Shown: positions 1 through 11,800 of the stretch, piece after piece
Numbering within the stretch: the stretch's first letter is position 1
Layout of the letters: each line of letters begins with the position of its first letter
Assembly (NCBI RefSeq): GCF_024868665.1
Contig: NC_079912.1
Coordinates: 19,637,496 to 19,701,495 of the forward strand
Length of the DNA stretch: 64,000 nucleotides
Direction: 5' to 3'
Origin: Triplophysa rosa
Lineage: Eukaryota; Chordata; Actinopteri; Cypriniformes; Nemacheilidae
Program-made: the position numbers and the translations under genes
Notes under the pieces: model-generated
The model's input: only the letters and a program-made list of their open reading frames with translations
Databases searched by the model: none
What the model was told of the DNA's origin: nothing

Positions 1-67
1 TACTGTTTACAAATAGCTTTTTGAAATTGTTTTGTAAAAAAGCACGCCATTTGTTTCTGTGTATCAG

Positions 68-769
<702 letters not shown>

Positions 770-1102
770 ACCTTCAGAATTACAGGATAATCTTGGTCTG
801 GACTGTGATTTTGGGTGAATTTAACCCAGATAGATTGAGACTTGAAGTGTTTGAATGTTTACTAGACAGCGTACTGCAATGTACTTATTTCTGATACAGT
901 AATACAGCCGTCAATGTATATAGTATTAAGCTACTGTATATATTTTTAAACAAGATTGTGTAAGCATATTCTGCTTCGTTCAACCTTTATTGGTTGTTTC
1001 TTGCCAAAGAAATTAAGGGAATTTAGTACACATGTACAAAAAATTAATCAGAATTTGGTAAATGATAAAACGTACAGTAATTGTTTTATAAATATGATTG
1101 AT

Positions 1103-1108
1103 AATAAA
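1103..1108 (+). terminator. candidate abcd4 polyadenylation signal AATAAA
   Basis: AATAAA lies about 335 bp after the abcd4 stop codon, in an AT-rich 3' UTR. It is the first canonical signal I see downstream of the stop. Actual cleavage cannot be confirmed from sequence. Confidence 0.45.
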
Positions 1109-1261
1109 CTAGTTTCTATATGATCAGTTTTGTTAGTGGTTTCAATCAGTTAAGATAAAAAATTATATATTTTAAATTACTAATATTATATATTTTAATA
1201 GCTCTAAATTTCTAGTTCTTGACTACATTTAAGATTTCGGATGAATTATTCAAAAATTGTC

Positions 1262-1500
1262 ATTGTAGTGTGTGACCAGGAGAGGGCCAACATTTTCTAT
1301 CCCCAAATATCAAAAGTACGTAAAGAGATACATCACCCAAAAATGTAAATTCTGTCCTCATTTCCTCACCTTCGAGTTGTTCCAAATATGTTTAAATGTC
1401 TTTGTTCTGATGAACACAGAGAAAGATATTTGGAAGAACGCTCATAACCAAACAGATTTTGCCCCCCATTGACTCCCACAGTAGGAAAGTATCCCTTTAA
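1262..1500. repeat. dispersed interspersed repeat of the common fish 'ATCACCCAAAAATG' type
   Basis: The segment runs from ATCACCCAAAAATGTAAATT through TTGTTCCAAATATG and GAACACAGAGAAAGATATTT to CCCCATTGACTCCCACAGTA. I recognise this as a highly repeated non-coding fish element. A related, more diverged copy lies in opposite orientation at about 60546-60670. The small ORF inside it is not a gene. Superfamily not assigned. Confidence 0.6.
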
Positions 1501-2700
1501 ATCCAATTACAACATTTAATCATATGAATTTACTGTTATTCAGTTCGGAATTAACATTGTGTACACGTTGAAATAAAGATCCATCTGGATGTGTCTTTAA
1601 GGAGTTGGAGCAAGATGAATATATACTGTATGTTGTCACACGGGCAACACTTAATAGTAACAGTTTTAAATAGAACTTGTTCAGACTAAAATAAAAACAG
1701 ATCACACGTATTCTACACATTTGTAGCCTTACGTTTTTGTTTTAATGGTACTTTTGCACAACCTTGTTTTTGTTTTTATTATACTGTACTGCAAAAGTGA
1801 CACATTTGCAACCAAAGTAGCGGAAAATAGAGACCAAAATGTGAGCCTGGTCAATCTGCTGCTGTCAATCAACAACAGCCAGAGAGAGAGAGAGAGAGAG
1901 ATGGGAAAGACCCACAAGCCTTTGAGGCAAATATGAGATGATCAGTAGAGAAATAACCAAACCATTAAATCCCTTTGGGTTAGTGAAAGAGGTCAACTTT
2001 TCCATTAAGAGGTTTCTATGAACTAGGACAAGAAAACTCTTTTATTGCTGAGTTTAAATGGAGGTTATAAGTGAAGGTGTTTAAATAACACTGGAATTTT
2101 CACACTAGAAAAAACATCCATGTTAACAAATGAATCTGTATTTTGACAGTACCCTAAACGTTCCATATTTGACTATGATGTAAACGATATGTATGCATTT
2201 TGTTTGTGTTACATTAACTAATCTGCTATTTTAAGTTTGATCATGTTTAAACATTACCAGTATGTTTCTATATAATAACGGTATATAGCTTTTATTGATA
2301 TAAATATCCATCGTCTTACTTTATATAACATTCAGGTGTATGTTTGTATTTTAGGGGTGTTTTGTATCTGTAATTTCTTTACAATTTTATTTCAGTTATG
2401 CTAAATTGTAAATGTGTGTTATTTTATTGCGATTTATTACTTTTAGAAATATGTAAATTGGTAAATCTGCTAGCACACCTGTAACTTTTGATATTTGAAC
2501 CTCGACCACCATGGAATTTTGTAGCAAAAAAATGCAAGTTGTCAACAGTCAAACACAGTAATAGTTTGTATAATATAGCTGTAAGTAACTTTAAAGTGAA
2601 CATTTTCTAAACTGTTTTCAACAAAACGCGTCCGGTACAGTGTCTGACATGAGTTCTGGTAAGTGACACGTCTATTTTGAACAGGAGGCAGGGCCGACAG
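1501..2700. other. intergenic region between abcd4 and obscurin
   Basis: AT-rich sequence without a recognisable gene. It contains one short (AG)n microsatellite at 1881-1901. Short ORFs here have no recognisable domain and look like chance frames. Confidence 0.6.
1881..1901. repeat. (AG)n microsatellite
   Basis: About ten uninterrupted AG dinucleotides. Confidence 0.9.
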
Positions 2701-2880
2701 AGGAGCGTCAGCTATTTGTCACACTGAAAGCAAAGACACTGGGGGATAAAATACACTGTCGTCGCTCCTCTGAAGTACACGGAATTTACCTGTTTTACAC
2801 GGATATATTCTCATGCCAACATCGGATATTTATGAAGTACTGTACCGGTTTATATCCACTGTAGCTTGAGGAGAATAAGG
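2701..2880 (+). promoter_or_regulatory. obscn: candidate obscurin first exon / promoter region
   Basis: The obscurin start codon exon begins with an acceptor (TTTCTGCAG at 4780-4788), so a non-coding first exon must lie upstream. The segment around 2740-2880 is the best candidate I see: a TATA-like GGGATAAAAT near 2743-2752, then a stretch ending GAGAATAAGG followed by a GTAGGT donor at 2881. This is inference only; no transcription start can be proven here. Confidence 0.3.
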
Positions 2881-4788
2881 GTAGGTAATAACTTTATTTA
2901 TTATGGGATATTGAAAGGTGTAACTTATAATCAATGTCAAGTTTCTGAGTTGCTTCTGGGTGTTTTTTGAAGGATTGATTTTTATTGATTCACAAATCAG
3001 TCAGTCTAGTGATTCTGTGCTTGTTTCGTGATTACACAATGTTGCATTCCTCAGTCTAAATATAAATATAGAATCGCTTTTCATGTGTAAGATGCAGTAT
3101 TTTGGGGGGATGGACATTTTAACGCTCAACTTTTGTTGCTCCATAAGAATGAATGTATGTCATGAGGAAGAACGGCACATGTATAACACATTGTTGCAGT
3201 TATGTCCTATCACAGCTCGGGTCTGATCTCTTCTACAAATGGACATACTGGAGACGAAGGCTGACAGCTGAGGTTATTTTTGGGACAGGCAGCTCAGAGG
3301 TGTGAGGTGTCGGAGATGGCAAATGTCACGCTTTCAAAGACCAACATCCTTTTGTTGAAGTTTGTTGTGCTGAAATTCCACATCACCCGTTGAAATGGTG
3401 TTCTGTGGTCAGATTTCTATGTTGTGTTTGAGATTTCTGACGGCAGTGTTGCGCTTTCAGGTTGTTAAAATGTAGTTGTTTGTTGTTCGCTACAAGCTTT
3501 GCTAGTTTCTTGGTCATTTGATTGTTTTGTCAAGAGTTTTAAGGCAGTATATGCTGTTACGATTTTTAGGGTAACGCTAATCACATTAAACTTTGGATTA
3601 TTTGCCCCACAACATGCTGCAGTGTAGTATTTATTTTTTTCTACACAATAAACTTGTTGAGGTATATGTGTATAATAGTATTTATTGATTTCTAAAAATG
3701 TTATTTACATTTACATTAAGAAAATTATTTCTCATATTAATCCTTAGCCCTTTGTCTTTTGATTTTGTTTTACGTATACACGTAACTCTTCTCTCTTTTA
3801 ACGCTTCTCTTTGAGGAGGTCATTTAAAATGAGTAGCACTCAGCTCATGTTTATTTCAGGATCTTTCCTGACATGGTTATTAGTGACATTGTCATTAGTG
3901 GTGTCATCAGTAGACTCTTTTTATTCACACTGACTTACAGTACACTAATTACAGAAACGGTCCTCCTAAAATGTTCAGTCACAGGGTACTTAATACAGGT
4001 TGTCCCTACCTAGGGCCAGATTTACTCAACAGGGCAAAATAGCCCAAGAGTGTCATTTCAAAGAAGCGCCGATGGGATGCGGGTGATTTATTAAGAAGGC
4101 AATCTACCAAGAGCAGCGCAAATTAGAGCAGCGTTTAAGACATTAAATAAAGCCACAAATACCAGTACAATAACCAGCGCAAAGCTCGCAAAAATGGGTT
4201 TTTGGGATAGTTTGTGTCTGAAGAGGAAACTCCTACAAATGCATATGCAATAAGGTCAGTTGCAAAGTCCACAGATTTTCAGTGCAAGTTTTCACCGTGT
4301 GTCTTTTTATGCCAAAAGAGGCGTTTGCGCTGATGCAAGCTGTTAGTAAATCCGGCCCCTAGGATCAAATCTGCATTTTTGAGTTAGTATTCTGTAGTTT
4401 TCGCAACCCACATAGTTTTCTCCAAAATCTTTGCTAATATTTATTTTCTTATGGGAGAAATTTGTTGAAAAGGGTCTTGTGGTGTGCAGATGCTAATTAG
4501 AGAATTGGTTACCATGTTCTGTGCCATCAAATTACTGTCAAATGCAGTTTTGTTTTTACTGTTTTAACTATCTTCCCTGTCTAAAGACAATTAACAAAAA
4601 AACGGTATGTTACATAAGCAGAACTGGAATCAGAGCCTTTTGAGTAGCCAGTAGATGTTATTTTGTAAGTACAAAACTACACAGCACTTGATTGAGGGAC
4701 AACTTGTCTTTGTTTTGAATAAGTATGTCTATATGAATCTGTGCGTACAACCGCTTTTACTTAAATCAGTGTTGTTTCCTTTCTGCAG
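2881..4788 (+). other. proposed obscurin intron 1
   Basis: Non-coding sequence between the proposed 5' UTR exon and the start-codon exon. It holds one MITE (4010-4362) and otherwise nothing I recognise. Confidence 0.4.
4010..4362. mobile_element. MITE-like DNA transposon with terminal inverted repeats
   Basis: Left end TAGGGCCAGATTTACTCAAC and right end GTTAGTAAATCCGGCCCCTA are near-perfect inverted repeats about 350 bp apart. The interior has no coding capacity. It sits in proposed intron 1 of obscurin. Confidence 0.75.
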
Positions 4789-4797
4789 GAAGCAATA

Positions 4798-5893
4798 ATG
4801 GATCAGAATCTATTTGGTGGGGCCCCACGCTTTCTAACTCGACCCAAAGCCTTTCAGCTCAGTGTGGGGCGAGATGCTTCCCTCAGCTCTACTATCGTTG
4901 GAAACCCTGTACCCGTTGTCACCTGGGAGAAAGACAAACTCATTCTTTCTGCAGGGGGACGCTTCAAGACAGTCGAGGATGGCAACGTTTATCGTCTCAC
5001 CATCTACGATCTAACTCTGGAAGACAGTGGTCAGTATATGTGCCGTGCCAAGAACAATGTCGGAGAGGCGTATGCGGCTGTGACCCTGAAGGTAGGATTG
5101 CCTCCAGCTGCCGTAGATCGTGCTCCGGTGTTTACAGTGAAGCCCGTCTCCAGCCGAGTGGGTCTGGGGGGTGATGTTACCTTCTATTGCCGTGTTGCAG
5201 CACATCCTCCACCAACCTATGATTGGGAGAAAGACGGCCGCTACCTGGGTGAGACCAACCGCATCAAGATCACCTCAGACAACGAATCCAGCTCCATGCG
5301 GATCCAAAGTGTTCGGAGCATGGACAGTGGAACGTACACCTGCCGTGTGCAGAACTCTGTCGGCCGTGCTCAATCCGCCGCCGCTCTGGTAGTGGACATG
5401 CAGGACACCCGTCTCCTCAACGCCGATAAGAGCACCTCCCTCCTCTCACACATGCAGAAGCGAAAAGAAGAGATGCGGAAGGACATCTCCATCTACCGCA
5501 CCATGGAAAGCTCCTCCACCTCGCTTACAACCTTGTCCTCTAAGATCACAGAAGAACTTGGCAGCTTGAGGCTTGCCTATGATCATGAGCAGAGGGTTTC
5601 GGCCCTGGCGAGCATGTTGCCTAAAGGTGTGTTTACCCGCACCTGTACGGTGACCGAAGGTAAACACGCAAAGCTCAGCTGTTTTGTCACAGGTCATCCG
5701 AAACCACATATTATCTGGCGGAAGGATGGGACAAACATCAGCGAAGGCCGCAGACATGTTATGTATGAGGATCAGGCAGAGAATTTCATCCTCAAGGTGC
5801 TGTACTGCAAGCAGAGTGATAATGGGCTGTACACCTGCAATGCATCTAACATGGCGGGACAGACCTACAGCGCTGTACTGGTGATTGTCAAAG
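4798..5893 (+). CDS. obscn: obscurin coding exon 1: start codon, Ig1, Ig2, Ig3
   Basis: A single 1,096-nt exon (365 codons, ends phase 1). Ig1 has WEKD and [10 protein letters not shown] but its B-strand cysteine is replaced by Ser (residue 31, TCT at 4888-4890). Ig2 has [15 protein letters not shown] and [11 protein letters not shown] charged linker with [12 protein letters not shown] follows. Ig3 has [13 protein letters not shown] and [10 protein letters not shown]. In mammals Ig1 binds titin M10 and Ig3 binds myomesin (known for the family). Confidence 0.95.
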
Positions 5894-8800
5894 GTAAGAT
5901 TGTCAATCACAAAGAAAGTTTCCTAAAAGGAATAGTACAGTGTTTTACAATATTATCAATGTTTAAATCAAAGAATAAACACATACGATCAGTAAATTAC
6001 TGCTTAGTAGACTACATGTATTGTTGTCTACTTAGAAAGAAAACTAGTCTTAAATACTCTCTCATTTGTAAGTTGCTTTGGATGTAAATGTCAGTCTCAA
6101 TCAGATCAAATCTAAATGTCTGTCAGATCTATTGCTGACAGTCATCTTTGCCATTCAACTTCATCTCATCGCAGCAAAGATCTAGCAAGAGTCTTTAACA
6201 GGGTGTAGCGTTACACCTATTTTCTGCTGGTGACGATTAGTTCACAGTTGTTGTGATGGTCAGATGTCACATCTGACGCCACTGCGCGGGTGACTTTCCA
6301 TACAGCATGATATCTGCATGAGACTTCTACATTTACCATTGTTTCATAATCCAAACTTATTGTAGACCAGTCATTGTTAACAAATGCAACATAATGATCT
6401 TCACAGACTATCAATTAAGTGGTCATTCTAAATTTAGCCAGAAGTGTAGCAATAATGTTTTGCTGTCTTGTTCTTGTGCCTTAATCTCCACTCTCATGCC
6501 ATAGGCACCTTAGAGAAAGGTCACAGAAACGTAGCCAGATGCCAGTCTGCAATTCCAATCCAAAGTGTAGTGACGTCCATTTATAATGGTTAGAAGTGTG
6601 AAGTTCATGACATTTGTAAGGCTGTATTTGTGAACTCATCTAGAATGTAAAGCATATCTTCTGGATATAGTGTATAGGTCTTTGTGTGATATTGAGACAA
6701 TTACTGAGGTCTACAAAGTTTTAAAAAATATGGTTGGTTGGTGGCAATCTAATAGAAAGAGAAGAAATTGCATACTGAAAAACATTGAAATGTCTGCCCC
6801 CTCCTATATTAAGTCAGTTACGTCACTTTAACCATAATGTGGTGACCTAAACTATTTGAAAATAAATTGCATAAACAAATCAATCTTTGTTGAGCTCACT
6901 AATACTCCATGTATCCTTGTCAGAGCCAAAGATTCCGTTCAAGAGGAAGTTGCAGGATGTCGAGGTGAAGGAAAAGGAAACGGCAACTTTGCAATGTGAG
7001 GTACCAATGTCGAACACCCAAGCCAGCTGGTACATGGAAGAGACTCGTCTAGAACAAAACGCTAAGTACCGCCTGGATCAGGAGGGTACTTTACGTCGCC
7101 TCACAATTCACAACGTTACCACCAACGATGATGCCGTCTATATCTGCGAGATGAAGGAGGGCAGTCGCACCGTTGCAGAACTTATAGTTTTGGGTAAAGC
7201 TCTGAACACCACTCCTGTAAGGTTTATTAAATTGGTTAGAAAATTGTTGTTTACCAAGTATAAGCCAAAAAGTCATTTTCCAATGCATAAAAATTTGATT
7301 TTCCCAAAGAATTGTTTTGTCCTGGCTCATTAAGACTCTTCTCTCCTATTCCAGGGAACATCACTAAAAAGCTGCCTAGGAAGACAGTGGTGCCGGTTAG
7401 CGATACAGTGATCTTCTGCGTTGAACTTGAGCAACCAGTAGATGATGCATATTGGACCAGGAATGGGGAGAGGCTAAAAGAGAACTCCCGAATTATAATC
7501 GCCTGCATAAACAGACAGTACACCCTAACGATTCGTGAATGTACCGCAGAGGACTCAGGTGAGGTGGCCTTCATCGCCCATGACTGCAAGACGTCCACTC
7601 GCTTCTCTGTTACTGGTGAGTACATTTGAAAATCTGAGTGTAGGATGCTATCCTGCAGTTCAACACTTTGCCTGACCCATCTTCTTATGGTCTGAAAATC
7701 TTTCATTGCATCTACCAGAATAAGTTTAGAGAGGTTATGTTATGTATCTTTTATGATAACACTTGAACATTTCAGCACCGAGGAAACATCCACCAGATCC
7801 CCCAGTTGAACCGACGGTGCGGAACAAGACAGATTCATCTATCACGCTATGCTGGTCCCCACCAGATAGTGACCGGCCTGTCCCCATCACTGGTTACATT
7901 GTGGAGCGTAGGAAGGTGGGAGTTCAAACCTGGGTTAAAGTAACCAGTATGACAGTGTCTAGTACTGAATACACCATTAACGAAATCTCTGAGGAGGCAA
8001 GTTTTCAATTCCGTATCTCAGCAGTCAACGATTTCGGTCAGAGTGCCTACTTGGAGATTCCTGGAACGTTCTACCTTGGTAAGAAAGACATTTCAGTTGC
8101 ATGCTGTGGTAAAATTATACTGTATGTGCCTTACAAGAAAACATTGGCTTTATAGAATATTATGAATGTTAAACTTAACCAGTACTGTATATTGTTTTTT
8201 ATCTGGTCAGAGCCCACAGCGTCAGTGAAGACAGGTCTTGTAAGCTGTAGTGCACATGCAGGTGAAGAAGCCACCTTCACTGTTGAGCTGTCAGCTGTAT
8301 GTTCTGGCTCCTGGACCATAAATGACCGAATGATCTGTAGTGGATCTGAATACCTGATCACACGCTCAAAGACAACACACACACTGGTTATCAGGGAGGT
8401 GTCCATGGCACTGGATGGGGCACAGGTCAAATTTGTGGGTGGTGGATCTCAGAGTGTTGGCACGCTACATGTTAAAGGTAAGAAATCAACTGTGGGGCTG
8501 AAGAGCAGCTGTGTATCCTCTGATAGAAAAAATGTGACCACAATGTTCTTTTGATATTTTTTCTTTTTTCTCTAGCTCCGGCAGCACGTTTCACCAATAA
8601 GTCTTCTCAGGCGGAGGTGTTTACCTTCAGTGCACATTCCTCTGCACAGATCTACACAGAAGTGTCCGATTCTAGTGTGCAGGTAATACCAAACCCATTT
8701 TTGCTGTCTGTTTTCAGAGCCAAGACATTACACACAGCACCTGTAATTTGATGTGGATTTTTTTTATGTTCCAAATCCTACCACCTATCCCAGCCTATTA

Positions 8801-11800
8801 TGAAAACGACAGAGGAAACCATTTGTTGGTTGAGTTCTTAAAAAAACGAATTTCCCTGATGTTCCATTTGGTGATGGTAGAATTACTCATTTTAACTTGA
8901 ATCCATTCTTTAAATTTCATCTTGTGCTGCAGGTCATCTGGATGAAGAATGGGAAGGAGCTGAGGATGGGTAAAAAATATGAAGCCACAAGTGTAGACCG
9001 CAAACGCATACTAACAGTCCACAACGTTACCCATGAAGATGTGGGCGTCTACGAATGCATGTGTGATGGTGATAAAATGTCTGTTCAACTTGCCCTCAAA
9101 GGTGATTTCATTTTTGGAGTCTGCATATATGTAAATTACATCTATATGTAATCATATTTATAGTCAAATAGAGCACCCTGCCAAATAATAAGGGAGGTAA
9201 ACAAGATGCATGTAGTACTAATATGAGGGGATTTCCATATCCCAACAGTTAAAATGAGGGCTGTGTAGTCAGTGCTTCCTATCCCAGCTTAGTACAGACA
9301 GCTCTGCATGGATAAATTGTGTAAGAGGTCAGTGGTGACAGCCAGGAACAGCTGGGCCAAAGCTACAGTCAACAGGAAGTGTTGGGAAGGTGTGTTGTCA
9401 GGTAACAGAGCTGCTTAGCACTCATGCAGCTCTCATATTCAATATGCCTGACTAATGGACATAACTTATGAAATAGATTTGTATTTCAATATGATTTAAA
9501 GAAAGGGAAGCATACAGTACTACACCAAAAGCTATATGATTTTGCCGTTGCAGACATAAATAAAACCATAAAGATATTCCTGAACAATCTGACTGAATAC
9601 CTCCTATTGATAAAGTGAAGTGCAATATTGGAATCATTCAATGATTCTTCAATACATCCATAATTGTTTCCATCACATTTGAGGAACGTAATATTTAAGC
9701 AACTGGAAGCAGCATAACCCCAAACAGCTCCGTAAACTGTTGTACCTGCTATTGTTACCTTATATTCTTGTAAGGTAGGCCTAAATGAACATCAAACTTA
9801 TATTTCTGGCCTCTAGATGATAGAGTACTGCCAGTTTCTTTACCAAATACATATCTAGACAGTTTACAGTAAGTTATTTGGGTGTGTCAACATCGAATGT
9901 AACTGTATTTCTTATATTATGTATTTAAATCCATTCCATGTTAAAAGCACAAACGTTTTAGTGTCTCAACCTCCATTTCTCCTAACAGAAGAACCAGCTA
10001 AGTTTGTTAACACGCCGAGGGCCCAGCCCCAGGAGAGCGAAGCCCTGATGGGTGACGTGGTGTTGAGCTGTGAGGTTGCTTCTACTGGAACCACTGTTGT
10101 GTGGAAGAAAGACCAGAAAGAAATAACTGAGGACAAGAGGACAACCTTTGTCTCTCAGGGGACGCAAAGAAAGCTTGTCATCAAGGGTGCCAAGCAGAGC
10201 GATGAAGGACGCTACTCATGTGAAACGCCAGAGGACAAGATGACATTCCTGGTCAAGATAAAAGGTAAGGCTAGTGCTAATTAGTCTGAAACTAAAAGTT
10301 ATAATGAACATGATTAATCAGACGTGCCAAAATATTTAATTAATGTCATAACTATGGTTTTTGAACAGTGCTGGTTAAGCTAAACGCTAAATGTTCATTT
10401 AGCATAGGACAAGTTGATAAATTTTGTGCAAATTTAAAGTTGCCATTTATCATGCCAATGTCAGATAATTGTTGACAATATTAGTTCATCAATGGTAATT
10501 GTTCATGAAAATGTTCACGGAAATGTTAATGAAATTTTTAACAAAAGTGGTGTGGTGTGTTTTTCTTGATGATGACATAAATGACACCCCAATGGTAAAC
10601 GTTCTTTCAGAAACTCAGGCTGCTTTTTCAAACAAAGACTCTTATCAGAAGGAAGTGAGGATTTCAACCTCCCAGAAAGCCACACTGAGCTGTGAAGTTT
10701 CTGACTCCAAGACCGAGGTGAAATGGTTCAAGGATGGCAAGCAGTTGAGCTCCAGTAAGAGTGTCCACATGGAATCAAAGGGTAAGAGCCGTCAGCTGGT
10801 GCTGGAGAACGTGGAGAAAAAGTATGCCGGAGAGTACACCTGTGAAGCTGGAAATGAAAAGCTGGTCTTTAAGATTCACGTGGAAGGTGAGAACACGCCA
10901 GTGTTGATTGGCTTGTTTTTTCTTCTTTGGACTTTTTTGTTGCTGACACTGGAAGGTTCAAAACAAGAATTTCCATTCTTGTCCAATCTGGTTTACATTG
11001 TTTCTAATGCTGTATTGATACACTGTGATTATCCTGCCAGACATTCAAGTGGCTTTCTCCAACAAGGACAGCTATCAGAAGGAAGTCAAAGTAACTGCTT
11101 CCCAGAAAGCCACACTGAGCTGTGACGTTTCTGACTCCAAGACTGAGGTGAAATGGTTTAAGGATGGCAAGCAGCTGAGCTCCAGTAAGAGTGTCCACAT
11201 GGAGTCAAAGGACAAGAGCCGTCAGCTGGTGCTGGAGAACGTGGAGAAGAAAGATGCTGGAGAGTACACCTGTGAAGCTGGAAATGAGAAGCTAGTCTAT
11301 AAGATTCAGGTGTCAGGTATGGAAACCATCTTTGTGTTTGTCAGTAGGTTTTATGTTACTGCTTTGATTTTCCTTCTGTCCCTTGAGTCCACCAAATCAT
11401 AAAGCTCAACGAAAGTACACTTAACACAAAGCAAGAGTTTGCCAAAAAGAATGTCTTATCTCTTAAAGAAAGCATTTAGTGAGTTATTGTATCTATGTAG
11501 ATATAGAAAAATTTGTACTTTAGATGTACAAGACAAAACAAATTCACCATTGATATAAATATACAGGTAGAAATAATTTATCAAATTCCATGCTGCAGAA
11601 GCAAATACTGGTTTCAGTCTGAAAAATGTTGTGAATTTGAATGTTCAAAGGATACTGAATTCCACGCTAATTTATTCCAACTTTGTCAAATATCCAGTCC
11701 TTGTAGTATCTGTTGTCTATAACAAAGTGTCTTGAAGAATTCTGTTTCCTGATGTCGTATTCTTATTAAACCATGACTGATCGCCAGACATTCAAGCTGC

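Noticed and set aside
5446..5910. 154-codon minus-strand ORF
   Set aside because: Shadow of the obscurin Ig2-Ig3 coding exon on the opposite strand.
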